Below are positions 1 through 11,456 of a stretch of DNA of 64,000 bases, piece by piece. Position numbers and translations under genes: made by a program. The stretch is from Tragulus kanchil (lineage: Eukaryota > Chordata > Mammalia > Artiodactyla > Tragulidae). Location of the stretch: NCBI GenBank assembly GCA_022376925.1, contig JAIOJX010000005.1, positions 9,948,501-10,012,500 on the forward strand, in the 5' to 3' direction. Under the pieces are notes generated by a model. The model was not told the DNA's origin. It saw nothing but the letters and a program-made list of their open reading frames with translations, and ran no database searches. The stretch's first letter is position 1, and the number at the start of each line of letters is the position of its first letter.

Positions 1-64
1 TTTTTTCCCTTGCAAAAAGAAAGTCCGTTAAATCCATTCTCTGCTCTTGGATGATAAGAACGGC
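1..64. other. left-edge single-copy sequence
   Basis: Short AT-rich lead-in before the first duplicated block. Nothing recognisable. Confidence 0.5.
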
Positions 65-2210
65 AAAATAAAAATCACATGTGAAGATATCTTATATATG
101 CAGCTCTTTTTTTTAGGGAGGAGGAGACATTCCATAGTGTTACAAAGACGAGCTCACATATTGAAATATCAGGCCGCCCTTTCAATGCTTATGTTTCAAA
201 TTGTGAGCTGTTGACGAGCTGCACTGTCTTTTCTATGCTCTGTTGAGCTCGATTCTGTTGGGTCCCCTTATTTGATCACTTCTTGGGGTGTTCTCTTATT
301 TGAAAGTTGTCTGTGTCAACCCTGCCACACGCAATAATTCTCGGAACTCTGGTCCCTGGAGCCAGGAGTGGAGCCCCAGAGCTGGGATGGGTGTAGGGAT
401 TTACCGGGCTGGCGTCTCCTTCCCATGTCTTCCCTTCCTCCCCTGCACCTGCACTACTGACCAGGCCCACCACCTTTCCAGGAACTTTGTTAAAAAATAT
501 TATCCTAATTTACATGGTGATTGCTTAAGCATTGGGCATAAGAACAGTCACTATTTCATATGCTCTTCATAGTGTCACCCCTGTTATCCTCAACGTATGT
601 ATCAAAAAATAATTTTTCTTTTTGGGTATATTTATGGTTATTCAGATTTTGGCTTTTTAACATCTGGGGGTTAATTTGAGCGTAAATCTATTAAGTTCTC
701 TTGTTAAGTCAGAAAATTTTACCTTGGAGGAAATGACTCATCTGTGCTCTTGAAATCACACTTGGAATTCCTCAATTAACACGTTAGATGGAAGTTATGT
801 AACAATGCTTTGAGGGGGTGTCCAACTCTTCAACTTCTTTTCTAAATGCGTCTCATCTTAGGTGATCTGGTCAAAGGGCCTCAAATGTTTCCCTTTTCTA
901 AAAGCACGAAACACTTGTGTGGCTTGAAATTTGGGCTCGCATGCTCTCAAGCAACCGTGGCCGGCCCCCCGCCGCAGCCTCTTGGTCCGCCTTCCATTCA
1001 TACCTCAATCCCCAGCTTGTGCCCCATGGGGTCATTCTCTGAAAGACACCAGTGACTTACCGTCAAATCTTCTTTTCTCTCCTCTAAGCTCAGTACCATT
1101 TGTTGGCTACAGTTCCATCCTTTTCATCATACTGCAAAAAAATAAAAATCACATGTGAAGATATCTTATATATGCAGCTCTTTTTTTTAGGGAGGAGGAG
1201 ACATTCCATAGTGTTACAAAGACGAGCTCACATATTGAAATATCAGGCCGCCCTTTCAATGCTTATGTTTCAAATTGTGAGCTGTTGACGAGCTGCACTG
1301 TCTTTTCTATGCTCTGTTGAGCTCGATTCTGTTGGGTCCCCTTATTTGATCACTTCTTGGGGTGTTCTCTTATTTGAAAGTTGTCTGTGTCAACCCTGCC
1401 ACACGCAATAATTCTCGGAACTCTGGTCCCTGGAGCCAGGAGTGGAGCCCCAGAGCTGGGATGGGTGTAGGGGATTTACCGGGCTGGCGTCTCCTTCCCA
1501 TGTCTTCCCTTCCTCCCCTGCACCTGCACTACTGACCAGGCCCACCACCTTTCCAGGAACTTTGTTAAAAAATATTATCCTAATTTACATGGTGATTGCT
1601 TAAGCATTGGGCATAAGAACAGTCACTATTTCATATGCTCTTCATAGTGTCACCCCTGTTATCCTCAACGTATGTATCAAAAAATAATTTTTCTTTTTGG
1701 GTATATTTATGGTTATTCAGATTTTGGCTTTTTAACATCTGGGGGTTAATTTGAGCGTAAATCTATTAAGTTCTCTTGTTAAGTCAGAAAATTTTACCTT
1801 GGAGGAAATGACTCATCTGTGCTCTTGAAATCACACTTGGAATTCCTCAATTAACACGTTAGATGGAAGTTATGTAACAATGCTTTGAGGGGGTGTCCAA
1901 CTCTTCAACTTCTTTTCTAAATGCGTCTCATCTTAGGTGATCTGGTCAAAGGGCCTCAAATGTTTCCCTTTTCTAAAAGCACGAAACACTTGTGTGGCTT
2001 GAAATTTGGGCTCGCATGCTCTCAAGCAACCGTGGCCGGCCCTCCGCCGCAGCCTCTTGGTCCGCCTTCCATTCATACCTCAATCCCCAGCTTGTGCCCC
2101 ATGGGGTCATTCTCTGAAAGACACCAGTGACTTACCGTCAAATCTTCTTTTCTCTCCTCTAAGCTCAGTACCATTTGTTGGCTACAGTTCCATCCTTTTC
2201 ATCATACTGC
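65..2210. repeat. tandem duplication A (65-1135 / 1139-2210)
   Basis: Two head-to-tail copies about 1,074 bp apart. By eye they differ by one extra G (in the 'tagggg' run of the second copy) and one C/T change near 961 versus 2042. The content is non-repetitive AT-rich sequence with no gene. The first copy stops at 'catactgc' and the second continues from there. This is very likely an assembly duplication, because the window holds 17 more of the same period. Confidence 0.93.
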
Positions 2211-2876
2211 ATTCCTCTCTGTCTCCTGCTTCCCAAATACCAATTTTCCAGTCCCCTAACCACACCACCCCTTCTAAATGTACCTCCAGGTTATTTGGTC
2301 CGATTCTCCCCGTATGTTTTCTTTATTAGCAATCTTGTCCAGTCTCAAGATTCAAGTACCTGCCTCTCAAATATACACCTTTTAAGTTCCCAGTCTGCAT
2401 TTTAAAACCTACGTGGGGCTCAGTCTTCTCCATCTGTGTAACCAGGTCTGCCCTCCTCTCTCTCAGACAGGCTTCTGCTGTAGTCTCATGAGAGCTCTAT
2501 CATCCTGCCGTCATTCAGCATCACATCTAGAAGGAATCTTAGTGCCCCTTTTCCTTTCAGGCCGCATATTTTATCAGTTGCCAGTCAGATGGGAGGTGCT
2601 CGGTCCTGTCTCTGATACCCCTTCCCTTTCTCTTCAGTCTCCAGCTCCTAGTTCAATCCCTTGTCTTCTCGATAGGCTGTAAACCCCTCTCTGATTTTCT
2701 CCTTTTTAATCTGTCCAACTAACTGTTTCCAGAAAATACCGTATTATAAAGAATGACCCTTTCTTCTTTTAAAAGAACTGGGAAATAGCCAGGCCTATCC
2801 CATGCTCAAAAACCTTCCCTGGGCCCTCAACGCATTCAATGCCTTCTACCCTCTTTTGTTAAAAAAAGATTTTTCA

Positions 2877-3165
2877 GGGCTTCCCTGGTGGTCCAATGGG
2901 TAAGGTCACTGCCTTGCAGTGCAAGGGGCGCCGGTTTGATCCCTGGCCTGGGAAGATCACACGTGCTGCGGAGTGGCTGGACCAATGTGTCCAATTACCG
3001 AGCCGGAGCTCTGGAGCGCATGCGCCCAGAGCCGGTGCTCTGCGACAACAGAGGCCACTGTGATGGGAGGCCCACACGGGCCAAAGAACAAAGATGGATG
3101 AAAATAGACAAATGAAAGACCAATAGAAGTGGCCTGCCCGCCCCTCCTCCCTCCCCAACCCAACC
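2877..3165 (+). mobile_element. young CHR-like tRNA SINE
   Basis: Starts 'gggcttccctggtggtcc' with an A-box-like 'tggtccaatgggtaagg' and a B-box-like 'ggtttgatccctgg'. A GC-rich body follows, with the conserved hairpin at 3008-3032, then 'agaccaatagaagtggcc' and a C/A-rich tail. It is flanked by similar 'aaaaaagattttt' sequence on both sides, a probable target-site duplication. Short reading frames on both strands are SINE translations, not genes. Confidence 0.85.
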
Positions 3166-3193
3166 CCCCCAAAAAAAAGATTTTTTAAAAAAA

Positions 3194-3311
3194 TGTTTAT
3201 TTTTCTGTGCTGGGTCTTCTCAGCATGCGAGATCTTTAGTTGCAGTATGTGGAATCTAGTTCCCTGATAGGGATCAAACCAGGACCCTCCACACTGGGAG
3301 TATGAAGTCTT
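3194..3311 (-). mobile_element. CHR-type SINE, cut at duplication junction
   Basis: Reverse-strand tRNA-derived SINE recognised by 'gatctttagttgcag', 'tctagttccctgatagggat' and 'gtatgaagtcttag'. It ends at the junction of duplication B, before its last 20 or so bases. Confidence 0.75.
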
Positions 3312-4021
3312 AGTACCATTTGCTGGCTACAGTTCCATCCTTTTCATCATACTGCATTCCTCTCTGTCTCCTGCTTCCCCAATACCAATTTTCCAGTCCC
3401 CTAACCACCCCACCCCTTCTAAATGTACCTCCAGGTTATTTGGTCCGATTCTCCCCGTATGTTTTCTTTATTAGCAATCTTGTCCAGTCTCAAGATTCAA
3501 GTACCTGCCTCTCAAATATACACCTTTTAAGTTCCCAGTCTGCATTTTAAAACCTACGTGGGGCTCAGTCTTCTCCATCTGTGTAACCAGGTCTGCCCTC
3601 CTCTCTCTCAGACAGGCTTCTGCTGTAGTCTCATGAGAGCTCTATCATCCTGCCGTCATTCAGCATCACATCTAGAAGGAATCTTAGTGCCCCTTTTCCT
3701 TTCAGGCCGCATATTTTATCAGTTGCCAGTCAGATGGGAGGTGCTCGGTCCTGTCTCTGATACCCCTTCCCTTTCTCTTCAGTCTCCAGCTCCTAGTTCA
3801 ATCCCTTGTCTTCTCGATAGGCTGTAAACCCCTCTCTGATTTTCTCCTTTTTAATCTGTCCAACTAACTGTTTCCAGAAAATACCGTATTATAAAGAATG
3901 ACCCTTTCTTCTTTTAAAAGAACTGGGAAATAGCCAGGCCTATCCCATGCTCAAAAACCTTCCCTGGGCCCTCAACGCATTCAATGCCTTCTACCCTCTT
4001 TTGTTAAAAAAAGATTTTTCA

Positions 4022-4312
4022 GGGCTTCCCTGGTGGTCCAATGGGTAAGGTCACTGCCTTGCAGTGCAAGGGGCGCCGGTTTGATCCCTGGCCTGGGAAG
4101 ATCACACGTGCTGCGGAGTGGCTGGACCAATGTGTCCAATTACCGAGCCGGAGCTCTGGAGCGCATGCGCCCAGAGCCGGTGCTCTGCGACAACAGAGGC
4201 CACTGTGATGGGAGGCCCACACGGGCCAAAGAACAAAGATGGATGAAAATAGACAAATGAAAGATCAATAGAAGTGGCCCACCCGTCCCCTCCCTCCTCA
4301 ACCCGCCCTCCC
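4022..4312 (+). mobile_element. young CHR-like SINE (second copy)
   Basis: Duplicate of the element at 2877-3165, differing by a few changes in the C-rich tail. It is probably the same genomic insertion assembled twice. Confidence 0.83.
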
Positions 4313-4337
4313 CAAAAAAAAGATTTTTTAAAAAAAT

Positions 4338-4482
4338 GTTTATTTTTCTGTGCTGGGTCTTAGCTCAGCATGCGAGATCTTTAGTTGCAGTATGTGGAAT
4401 CTAGTTCCCTGATAGGGATCAAACCAGGACCCTCCACACTGGGAGTATGAAGTCTTAGCCACTGGTCTGTGGGGAAAGCCCC
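4338..4482 (-). mobile_element. CHR-type SINE, complete 5' end
   Basis: Full version of the truncated element at 3194-3311. It includes the terminal 'ccactggtctgtggggaaagc', the reverse complement of the tRNA-like start. Confidence 0.75.
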
Positions 4483-4593
4483 AGTGCCTTCTACATTCTG
4501 ACCTCAGCTATCTGGATCTCCTGTGCCCCACACTGGCTAGTACAGACAACTCCCAGTTCCCTGGATGTATGCCACCTGAGCCATCACTGTGCT

Positions 4594-4768
4594 TCTGTGG
4601 TCCTACGAGTGTTGTGTCCGGACCAGGGGCATCAGCGGCACCTGGGAACCTGCTAGAGATGTGGATTCTCAGGTCAACACCTGCTGGATCAGAAACTCTG
4701 AGGGTAAGGCCCAGCGATCTAGACTTTAATAAGGTGATTCTGGTGAACGCTAACAGTTTTGAACATGG
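4594..4768 (-). mobile_element. MER5A-like hAT DNA transposon relic
   Basis: The order 'ggaccaggggcatcagc', 'cacctgggaacctgctagag', 'ggattctcagg', 'atcagaaactctgagggt', 'gcccagcgatct', 'aggtgattctggtg' follows the reverse complement of the MER5A consensus as I know it. It is non-autonomous, old and diverged. A RepeatMasker run would settle subfamily and edges. Confidence 0.75.
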
Positions 4769-5883
4769 AGTGCCTTTTCCTCCTCTCCCTGCTAAAATTT
4801 TCTCTGTCTTTCGAAAAATTGCTTAAATATGAACTTTTCTTTGAAGTTGTCTCTGATTCTCTGCCCTTCTCCCACGGCCATCTCCTGTGTCTTTATTGTA
4901 TCATTTTCAGCGTCTTTCCTTGCACATGTTCAATTCCCCTCCTATAGCATCTTGAGCTCGAGGACAGGAAGCTGGTGGGTGTGCCTGTATGCATTCTACT
5001 TTGCCTTGTCTTTTTATCTTGTCCTTTGTTTTCTGTTTTTTAACAAATAGAACCAAGAGCAATGAATAAACCTTTTCTCACTTGTGAATGATACAATTCA
5101 TCAGAATCTGGAATGGTATCAGAAGAAATGAAATATCACTTAAAATTTGGCAGAGTAGCTTTAATTTTCTAATAAAATAAATCTGCCCTTTAATCTCACA
5201 TGCTGATTCAATTATGTCTGATCCTGTGGTGTTGACTTCAGACCATTTGGACTGCTTTGATCTCTGGGAAAAAAAATTCTACTGCATGGTAGTATCAGAG
5301 ACCAGAAGTTGTGTTTTCAGAATGTGCCTTATTCCACACAAAGCCCACAACTACTGTTCCGGTTTTCACAACTGTTTTATCCAAAGGGGTGTCTGGAGAC
5401 AAAGAAAATTTTCCCAACAGGCATGGAATTTAAATAGTAAAGCTAATACTAAATTGGGTCTAAATGAACCTGGTTGTGTTACATCTGTGTTCCAAACTCT
5501 TACTATTTATTGGTTCACTTAAAGTACTATTCAATTATAAGGCTGAGTCTCCATGACTGTACATGTATGCTTAATATAAACTAATATTCACAGGCCCAAT
5601 TTTTCTCAGATGGGGAGAAGAATCAGGGGGGATAGAAAAACAGAATGCAGAAGGTAGTAGGTCTAGTGATGTCCCACAGGTGATGGTAACCATTACACAA
5701 TTTCAGATGTAACCATCAAGTGCTGAAACTTTTGCTTTGGTTTGTTTCTTTATTCAAGATTGACTAGGCTCTTAAACTAGGGGCAAATTTGCTTTTCTAA
5801 TGATTTTCAAAAAGAATGCAAGGTAATGAGTTCTAAATTAGGAAAGTCACAGAGAATCTATTGTGTATCCAGCACTTTAGAAA
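4769..5883. other. single-copy AT-rich DNA
   Basis: No repeat family or gene recognised. Short open frames (up to about 100 codons at 5214-5522) show no domain, no splice context I trust and no codon pattern. Confidence 0.5.
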
Positions 5884-5964
5884 TGGCAACCTACTCCAGT
5901 ATTCTTGCCTGGAGAATCCCATGGACAGAGGAGACGGGTGGACTATACCCACCTCGGGTCACAC
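5884..5964 (+). mobile_element. BOV-A SINE fragment
   Basis: Contains 'ggcaacctactccagtattc' and 'tgcctggagaatcccatgg', the diagnostic BOV-A body. Its 3' end has expanded into the adjoining 37-bp tandem repeat. Confidence 0.85.
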
Positions 5965-6149
5965 AGAGTCAGATAAGATTGCAGTGACTGGGCATAGCAC
6001 TAGAGTCAGATACGACTGAAGCAACCGAGCACAGCACCAGAGTCAGATATGACTGAAACGACTTAGCACAGCACCAGAATCAGATACGACTTAAGCAACT
6101 TAGCCCAGCACCAGAGTCAGATACGACTGAAGCCACTGAGCACAGCACA
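5965..6149 (+). repeat. 37-bp minisatellite, 5 copies
   Basis: Units start at 5965, 6002, 6039, 6076 and 6113, an exact 37-bp period. Each unit reads roughly 'agagtcagatacgactgaag' then 'caacngagcacagcacc'. The unit is the 3' end of the BOV-A element, so the array arose by amplification of a SINE tail. The first unit is the most diverged. Confidence 0.93.
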
Positions 6150-6590
6150 AAAAACTTGGAATGACTCAGGTCAACACTCACCACAGTGTAGACTTGTCTC
6201 CAGTAGGCAGTGACTGAGTGTTTATGCAAGTATTCTCAGCTCTCTATTTATCCGTGAGTTACCTCTAGGTCCTGTGGGTAGTGAATAGAGCTATGTGTGG
6301 TCCCCCTGCACTCTTAGATCCAAGACGCTAACATCAGCATTCCACTGAGAGTGGTTTTCTTAGATGCAGCTTGAAGTTGACTTCACTCTTCTCTCTGCTT
6401 TGTTATGTGTCCTCTCAGCTCAAAACTGCCCGTCAACACTGAGAACCCCTAGAAGACATCGTGTCACATCTTTTAAGGTTTATGTAATGGAATAGAGACA
6501 CATGGTCCAGTATATAAGAGAAATGTGGCTAATGGGATCTTTTAAGTGACGCTAATTGGATTTTTAAGTCTTTTTCAAAACGTGACTTGT

Positions 6591-6712
6591 GGGGACTTCC
6601 CTGGTGGCGCAGTGGTTAAGACTCCATGCTGCCAATGCAGGGACCACAGGTTTGATCCCTGGTTGGGGAACTAAGATCCCACATGCCATGCAGTATGCCC
6701 AAATATTTTTTT
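6591..6712 (+). mobile_element. CHR-type SINE
   Basis: Starts 'ggggacttccctggtggcgc', with 'agtggttaagactccatgc' (A box region) and 'ggtttgatccctggttgggg' (B box). It is short, lacking the long 3' body. Confidence 0.85.
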
Positions 6713-7722
6713 AAATGGCCTGTGCTAGTATATATTATATATCATGTTTTAATACTAGGAATTATTTTCATAGAGTATTATTTAGTCAACACACTTATAG
6801 ATCAGTTCTGCATTATACATTTTCACTAGTAATAGCTATAAATTTCATCTATAGGATGATTTCAAATACTTACTGTACCTCAAATTCCCTGAGCAACATG
6901 ACTGTCCTTAAAAAGCATAGCCAGTAGGACATATTTTCAGAACTGTGAATTTGTTTGCATGATAACTGCAATTACAAATCTGAAGTTTTTAATCTAGCAA
7001 TCAGATGACAAGTTGAGTAATTACCATTCCATGCTGAACTATTTTTATGATGACTTTTTTTCAAAGCAGCTGTTGTGGTTAAAACACAAAGATTCTTATT
7101 TTTTCTTCTCATGCTACAGTATTTTGCCAAACAAATGTCTTTTTTTCCCAAAACATGAAGAGTCTGATTCTGAAAGATGATGTTGTAGCACATGTGTGTT
7201 CTCATAGATTTTTCCAGTGCTTAATTATCCTGTAGAGATGGGCTTTTAAAAATCTCACTCAGAGTGGGTACCCAATGAGTAGTTCAGTAATGGATAAGTG
7301 AAACAACACTCACCACAGTGTAGACTTGTCTCCAGTAGGCAGTGACTGAGTGTTTATGCAAGTATTCTCAGCTCTCTATTTATCCGTGAGTTACCTCTAG
7401 GTCCTGTGGGTAGTGAATAGAGCTATGTGTGGTCCCCCTGCACTCTTAGATCCAAGACGCTAACATCAGCATTCCACTGAGAGTGGTTTTCTTAGATGCA
7501 GCTTGAAGTTGACTTCACTCTTCTCTCTGCTTTGTTATGTGTCCTCTCAGCTCAAAACTGCCCGTCAACACTGAGAACCCCTAGAAGACATCGTGTCACA
7601 TCTTTTAAGGTTTATGTAATGGAATAGAGACACATGGTCCAGTATATAAGAGAAATGTGGCTAATGGGATCTTTTAAGTGACGCTAATTGGATTTTTAAG
7701 TCTTTTTCAAAACGTGACTTGT

Positions 7723-7844
7723 GGGGACTTCCCTGGTGGCGCAGTGGTTAAGACTCCATGCTGCCAATGCAGGGACCACAGGTTTGATCCCTGGTTGGGG
7801 AACTAAGATCCCACATGCCATGCAGTATGCCCAAATATTTTTTT
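7723..7844 (+). mobile_element. CHR-type SINE (second copy)
   Basis: Duplicate of 6591-6712 within duplication C. Confidence 0.85.
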
Positions 7845-8619
7845 AAATGGCCTGTGCTAGTATATATTATATATCATGTTTTAATACTAGGAATTATTTT
7901 CATAGAGTATTATTTAGTCAACACACTTATAGATCAGTTCTGCATTATACATTTTCACTAGTAATAGCTATAAATTTCATCTATAGGATGATTTCAAATA
8001 CTTACTGTACCTCAAATTCCCTGAGCAACATGACTGTCCTTAAAAAGCATAGCCAGTAGGACATATTTTCAGAACTGTGAATTTGTTTGCATGATAACTG
8101 CAATTACAAATCTGAAGTTTTTAATCTAGCAATCAGATGACAAGTTGAGTAATTACCATTCCATGCTGAACTATTTTTATGATGACTTTTTTTCAAAGCA
8201 GCTGTTGTGGTTAAAAACACAAAGATTCTTATTTTTTCTTCTCATGCTACAGTATTTTGCCAAACAAATGTCTTTTTTTCCCAAAACATGAAGAGTCTGA
8301 TTCTGAAAGATGATGTTGTAGCACATGTGTGTTCTCATAGATTTTTCCAGTGCTTAATTATCCTGTAGAGATGGGCTTTTAAAAAATCTCACTCAGAGTG
8401 GGTACCCAATGAGTAGTTCAGTAATGGATAAGTGAGTGATTCATATTTGGATTATTTAATGGTATCTTTCTAAAAGTGATTGTGTATATATAAGAGCAAC
8501 TAGAAAAGAAAAATCAGAATATTTATTAATGTCTGTTTCTTTTCTTCTCCCAGGCTATAACATTAAAGACGTAGAATAATGTTTCTCTGGAGAATTTCAA
8601 ATCAAGAAAGATACTTGTG

Positions 8620-8885
8620 GGGCTTCCCTGGTGGTCCAGTGGGTGGAGAGTCTGCCTTGCAGTGCAGGGGGCACTTGTTCAATCCCTGGTACAGGAAGAT
8701 CCCATATGCCACGGAGCAGCTGGACCGGCGTGTCCAGTTGCCAGCCGGCGCTCTGGAGCACATGTGCCCATAGCCGGTGCTCTGCGGCTGTGGGAACCAC
8801 TGCAATGGGAAGCCCCCGCAGGCTGGAAAATTAAGATGGATGAAAACAAATGGGTGAAGGATCAATAAAGAGGCCAAAATTTAAA
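8620..8885 (+). mobile_element. young CHR-like tRNA SINE
   Basis: Starts 'gggcttccctggtggtccag' and carries 'gtgtccagttgccagccgg' and 'gaagatcccatatgcc'. It ends 'atcaataaagaggccaaaat' plus an A-rich tail. The flank 'aagaaagatacttg' is echoed after the tail, a probable but imperfect target duplication. Confidence 0.85.
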
Positions 8886-9706
8886 AAGAAAGAAACAAAT
8901 ATACTTGATATACTGGAGAACTTGATTATCCATGTTAATTATTCTGTCAGCACAAGGAAATACAAGGAACTGAGAAAAGATGGTAATGGGTAGATGAAAC
9001 CATTGATGCCTGTGATTTCATGTATTTTAGTTCATCAACAGACTGTACTGTTAGAACAAAGGCATATGAAATCCTTACAAAGTGCAGGCAGAAACTCTGA
9101 TCAAAAATCTCATGCCAACACAGCCTTCCTTGGGAATCTGTCTTAAATTCCTTCCCTTATAATGCTTCACTACCCCGGTCTGGATATCTGCAATTACAAA
9201 TCTGAAGTTTTTAATCTAGCAATCAGATGACAAGTTGAGTAATTACCATTCCATGCTGAACTATTTTTATGATGACTTTTTCAAAGCAGCTGTTGTGGTT
9301 AAAACACAAAGATTCTTTTTTTTTCTTCTCATGCTACAGTATTTTGCCAAACAAATGTCTTTTTTTCCCAAAACATGAAGAGTCTGATTCTGAAAGATGA
9401 TGTTGTAGCACATGTGTGTTCTCATAGATTTTTCCAGTGCTTAATTATCCTGTAGAGATGGGCTTTTAAAAAATCTCACTCAGAGTGGGTACCCAATGAG
9501 TAGTTCAGTAATGGATAAGTGAGTGATTCATATTTGGATTATTTAATGGTATCTTTCTAAAAGTGATTGTGTATATATAAGAGCAACTAGAAAAGAAAAA
9601 TCAGAATATTTATTAATGTCTGTTTCTTTTCTTCTCCCAGGCTATAACATTAAAGACGTAGAATAATGTTTCTCTGGAGAATTTCAAATCAAGAAAGATA
9701 CTTGTG

Positions 9707-9971
9707 GGGCTTCCCTGGTGGTCCAGTGGGTGGAGAGTCTGCCTTGCAGTGCAGGGGGCACTTGTTCAATCCCTGGTACAGGAAGATCCCATATGCCACG
9801 GAGCAGCTGGACCGGCGTGTCCAGTTGCCAGCCGGCGCTCTGGAGCACATGTGCCCATAGCCGGTGCTCTGCGGCTGTGGGAACCACTGCAATGGGAAGC
9901 CCCGCAGGCTGGAAAATTAAGATGGATGAAAACAAATGGGTGAAGGATCAATAAAGAGGCCAAAATTTAAA
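9707..9971 (+). mobile_element. young CHR-like SINE (second copy)
   Basis: Duplicate of 8620-8885 with one C lost near 9903. Confidence 0.84.
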
Positions 9972-10257
9972 AAGAAAGAAACAAATATACTTGATATACT
10001 GGAGAACTTGATTATCCATGTTAATTATTCTGTCAGCACAAGGAAATACAAGGAACTGAGAAAAGATGGTAATGGGTAGATGAAACCATTGATGCCTGTG
10101 ATTTCATGTATTTTAGTTCATCAACAGACTGTACTGTTAGAACAAAGGCATATGAAATCCTTACAAAGTGCAGGCAGAAACTCTGATCAAAAATCTCATG
10201 CCAACACAGCCTTCCTTGGGAATCTGTCTTAAATCCTTCCCTTATAAAGCCTTCACT

Positions 10258-10953
10258 GATGACCCACAGGTGTGGCATATTGCTTTCACTCATCCCTGTA
10301 TCTTGTATTTTACATCTGTTCTTGTACTTGTTACACTGATCCCCCAAATATTTATGAGATGTTCTCCCAATAGCCTTGCAATAAGCTTTAATGGATTGAG
10401 ATCATGTTTAAATAGTCTTTGAAACCACTGTGTTGGGCATAATTTGGTTGCCTAGTGAAGTTAGCTGAATTTCTCTAGGGAGGGTATATTTGGTAGAAAT
10501 TAATGCTTCCACCTTAGTTATAAGGAGATCTACAGTCTACAAGATAATCTTCAGAGAGTGAATTTCCCGTTGAGACTGCAGAATTGTTTCCATAGTCTTA
10601 ATAGATTTGGTTTTAATTTATATACCAGGTCATATTGGAAGTAGGGATCTCAATGTAGAACTGTGTTTCCTATTTGTAAGAACTTTTTCTTATTTCCTCT
10701 GAGACATCTCAAAGCAGAGCTCAGTACCAAGTCCTGACCCACCAAATGAGTCAAAAGATTCATGACAAGAAGGTAACGCCTCCATTTGTGTTTAACAAAA
10801 ATATCTTCATTTAAAAAAGAAAAAGTACATTGTTACCCACATTGTTTCAAACACGACATTAAAATGATTCACTGAAATCACGTATGCAGAAACCCTTTTT
10901 AGGAGAGCTAATTGCTATCTGACAGAATTCTATGTCAGTCTCTTAAATCTTGG
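10258..10953. other. single-copy AT-rich DNA
   Basis: No repeat family or gene recognised. Confidence 0.5.
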
Positions 10954-11141
10954 TATTCTTACTCAGTCTTTGGGCACATTTAAAAATATACTTCCAGCTT
11001 TAAAATGTTGGTGGATAATAAAATTGTATAGCATTTCAGGAGGGCTATTCATCAATATACCTCAAAACCAATTTGTACTGACTTTGATCTAGCAATTCCA
11101 TTCTTGGAAATTTATTCTAGTGTAATAAGAATGTAGCTACA

Positions 11142-11456
11142 GGGCTTCCCTGGTGGTCCAGTGGGTAAGGATACCGCCTTGCAGTGCAAGGGGCGCTGGT
11201 TCGATCCCTAGCCTGAGAAGATCCCACGTGCCGCGAAGTGGCTGGACCGATGTGTCCAATGACCGAGCCGGAACTCTGGAGCGCATATGCCCAGAGCTGG
11301 CGCTCTGCGACAGACGCCACTGCGATGGGAGGCCCACATGGGCCGAATAGCAAAGATGGATGAAAAATAAATAAATGAAAGACCAGTAGAAGTGGCCCGC
11401 CCACCCCCCTCTCCCTCCCCAACCTGCCCCCCACCAAAGAAACCATTAAAAAAAAA
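11142..11456 (+). mobile_element. young CHR-like SINE with perfect TSD
   Basis: The 11-bp target-site duplication 'atgtagctaca' is at 11131-11141 and 11457-11467. The tRNA-like boxes, the body with a mutated hairpin ('gcgcatatgc'), 'agaccagtagaagtggcc', the C-rich stretch and the A tail are all present. The insertion is clearly bounded. Confidence 0.92.

Larger units (their letters stand above)
2167..4458. repeat. tandem duplication B (2167-3311 / 3312-4458)
   Basis: The period is 1,145 bp. It begins 43 bp inside the end of duplication A, so the two blocks are chained and 1139-3311 looks like one tile overlapping both neighbours. It carries a young CHR-like SINE and an older reverse-strand CHR SINE. 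The first copy truncates the older SINE at its 'gaagtcttag'; the second completes it. Confidence 0.92.
6172..8435. repeat. tandem duplication C (6172-7303 / 7304-8435)
   Basis: The period is 1,132 bp, starting at 'caacactcaccacag'. The copies are nearly identical, with homopolymer-length differences only. Each carries a CHR SINE. The terminal 335 bp of the block recurs a third time through duplication D. Confidence 0.93.
8098..10257. repeat. tandem duplication D (8098-9187 / 9188-10257)
   Basis: The period is 1,087-1,090 bp. It overlaps the end of duplication C, giving three copies of one segment (6966-7300, 8098-8435, 9188-9525). The end of the first copy (about 9150-9187) is garbled relative to 10240-10257: an extra T, then unrelated bases including 'taccccggtctggatat', before the repeat restarts. 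Confidence 0.92.

Noticed and set aside
2888..3115. Paired forward and reverse 60-100 codon frames seen about 20 times in the window
   Set aside because: All coincide with CHR-like SINEs, which are GC-rich and lack stops in several frames by composition.
65..4458. CRISPR-like or satellite array from the repeated 1.1 kb spacing
   Set aside because: Each block repeats only its own sequence once or twice. There is no common repeat unit across blocks, and the genome is mammalian.
6591..6712. tRNA-like A and B boxes suggesting tRNA genes
   Set aside because: They belong to tRNA-derived SINEs. No cloverleaf with an intact anticodon stem and acceptor stem is present.
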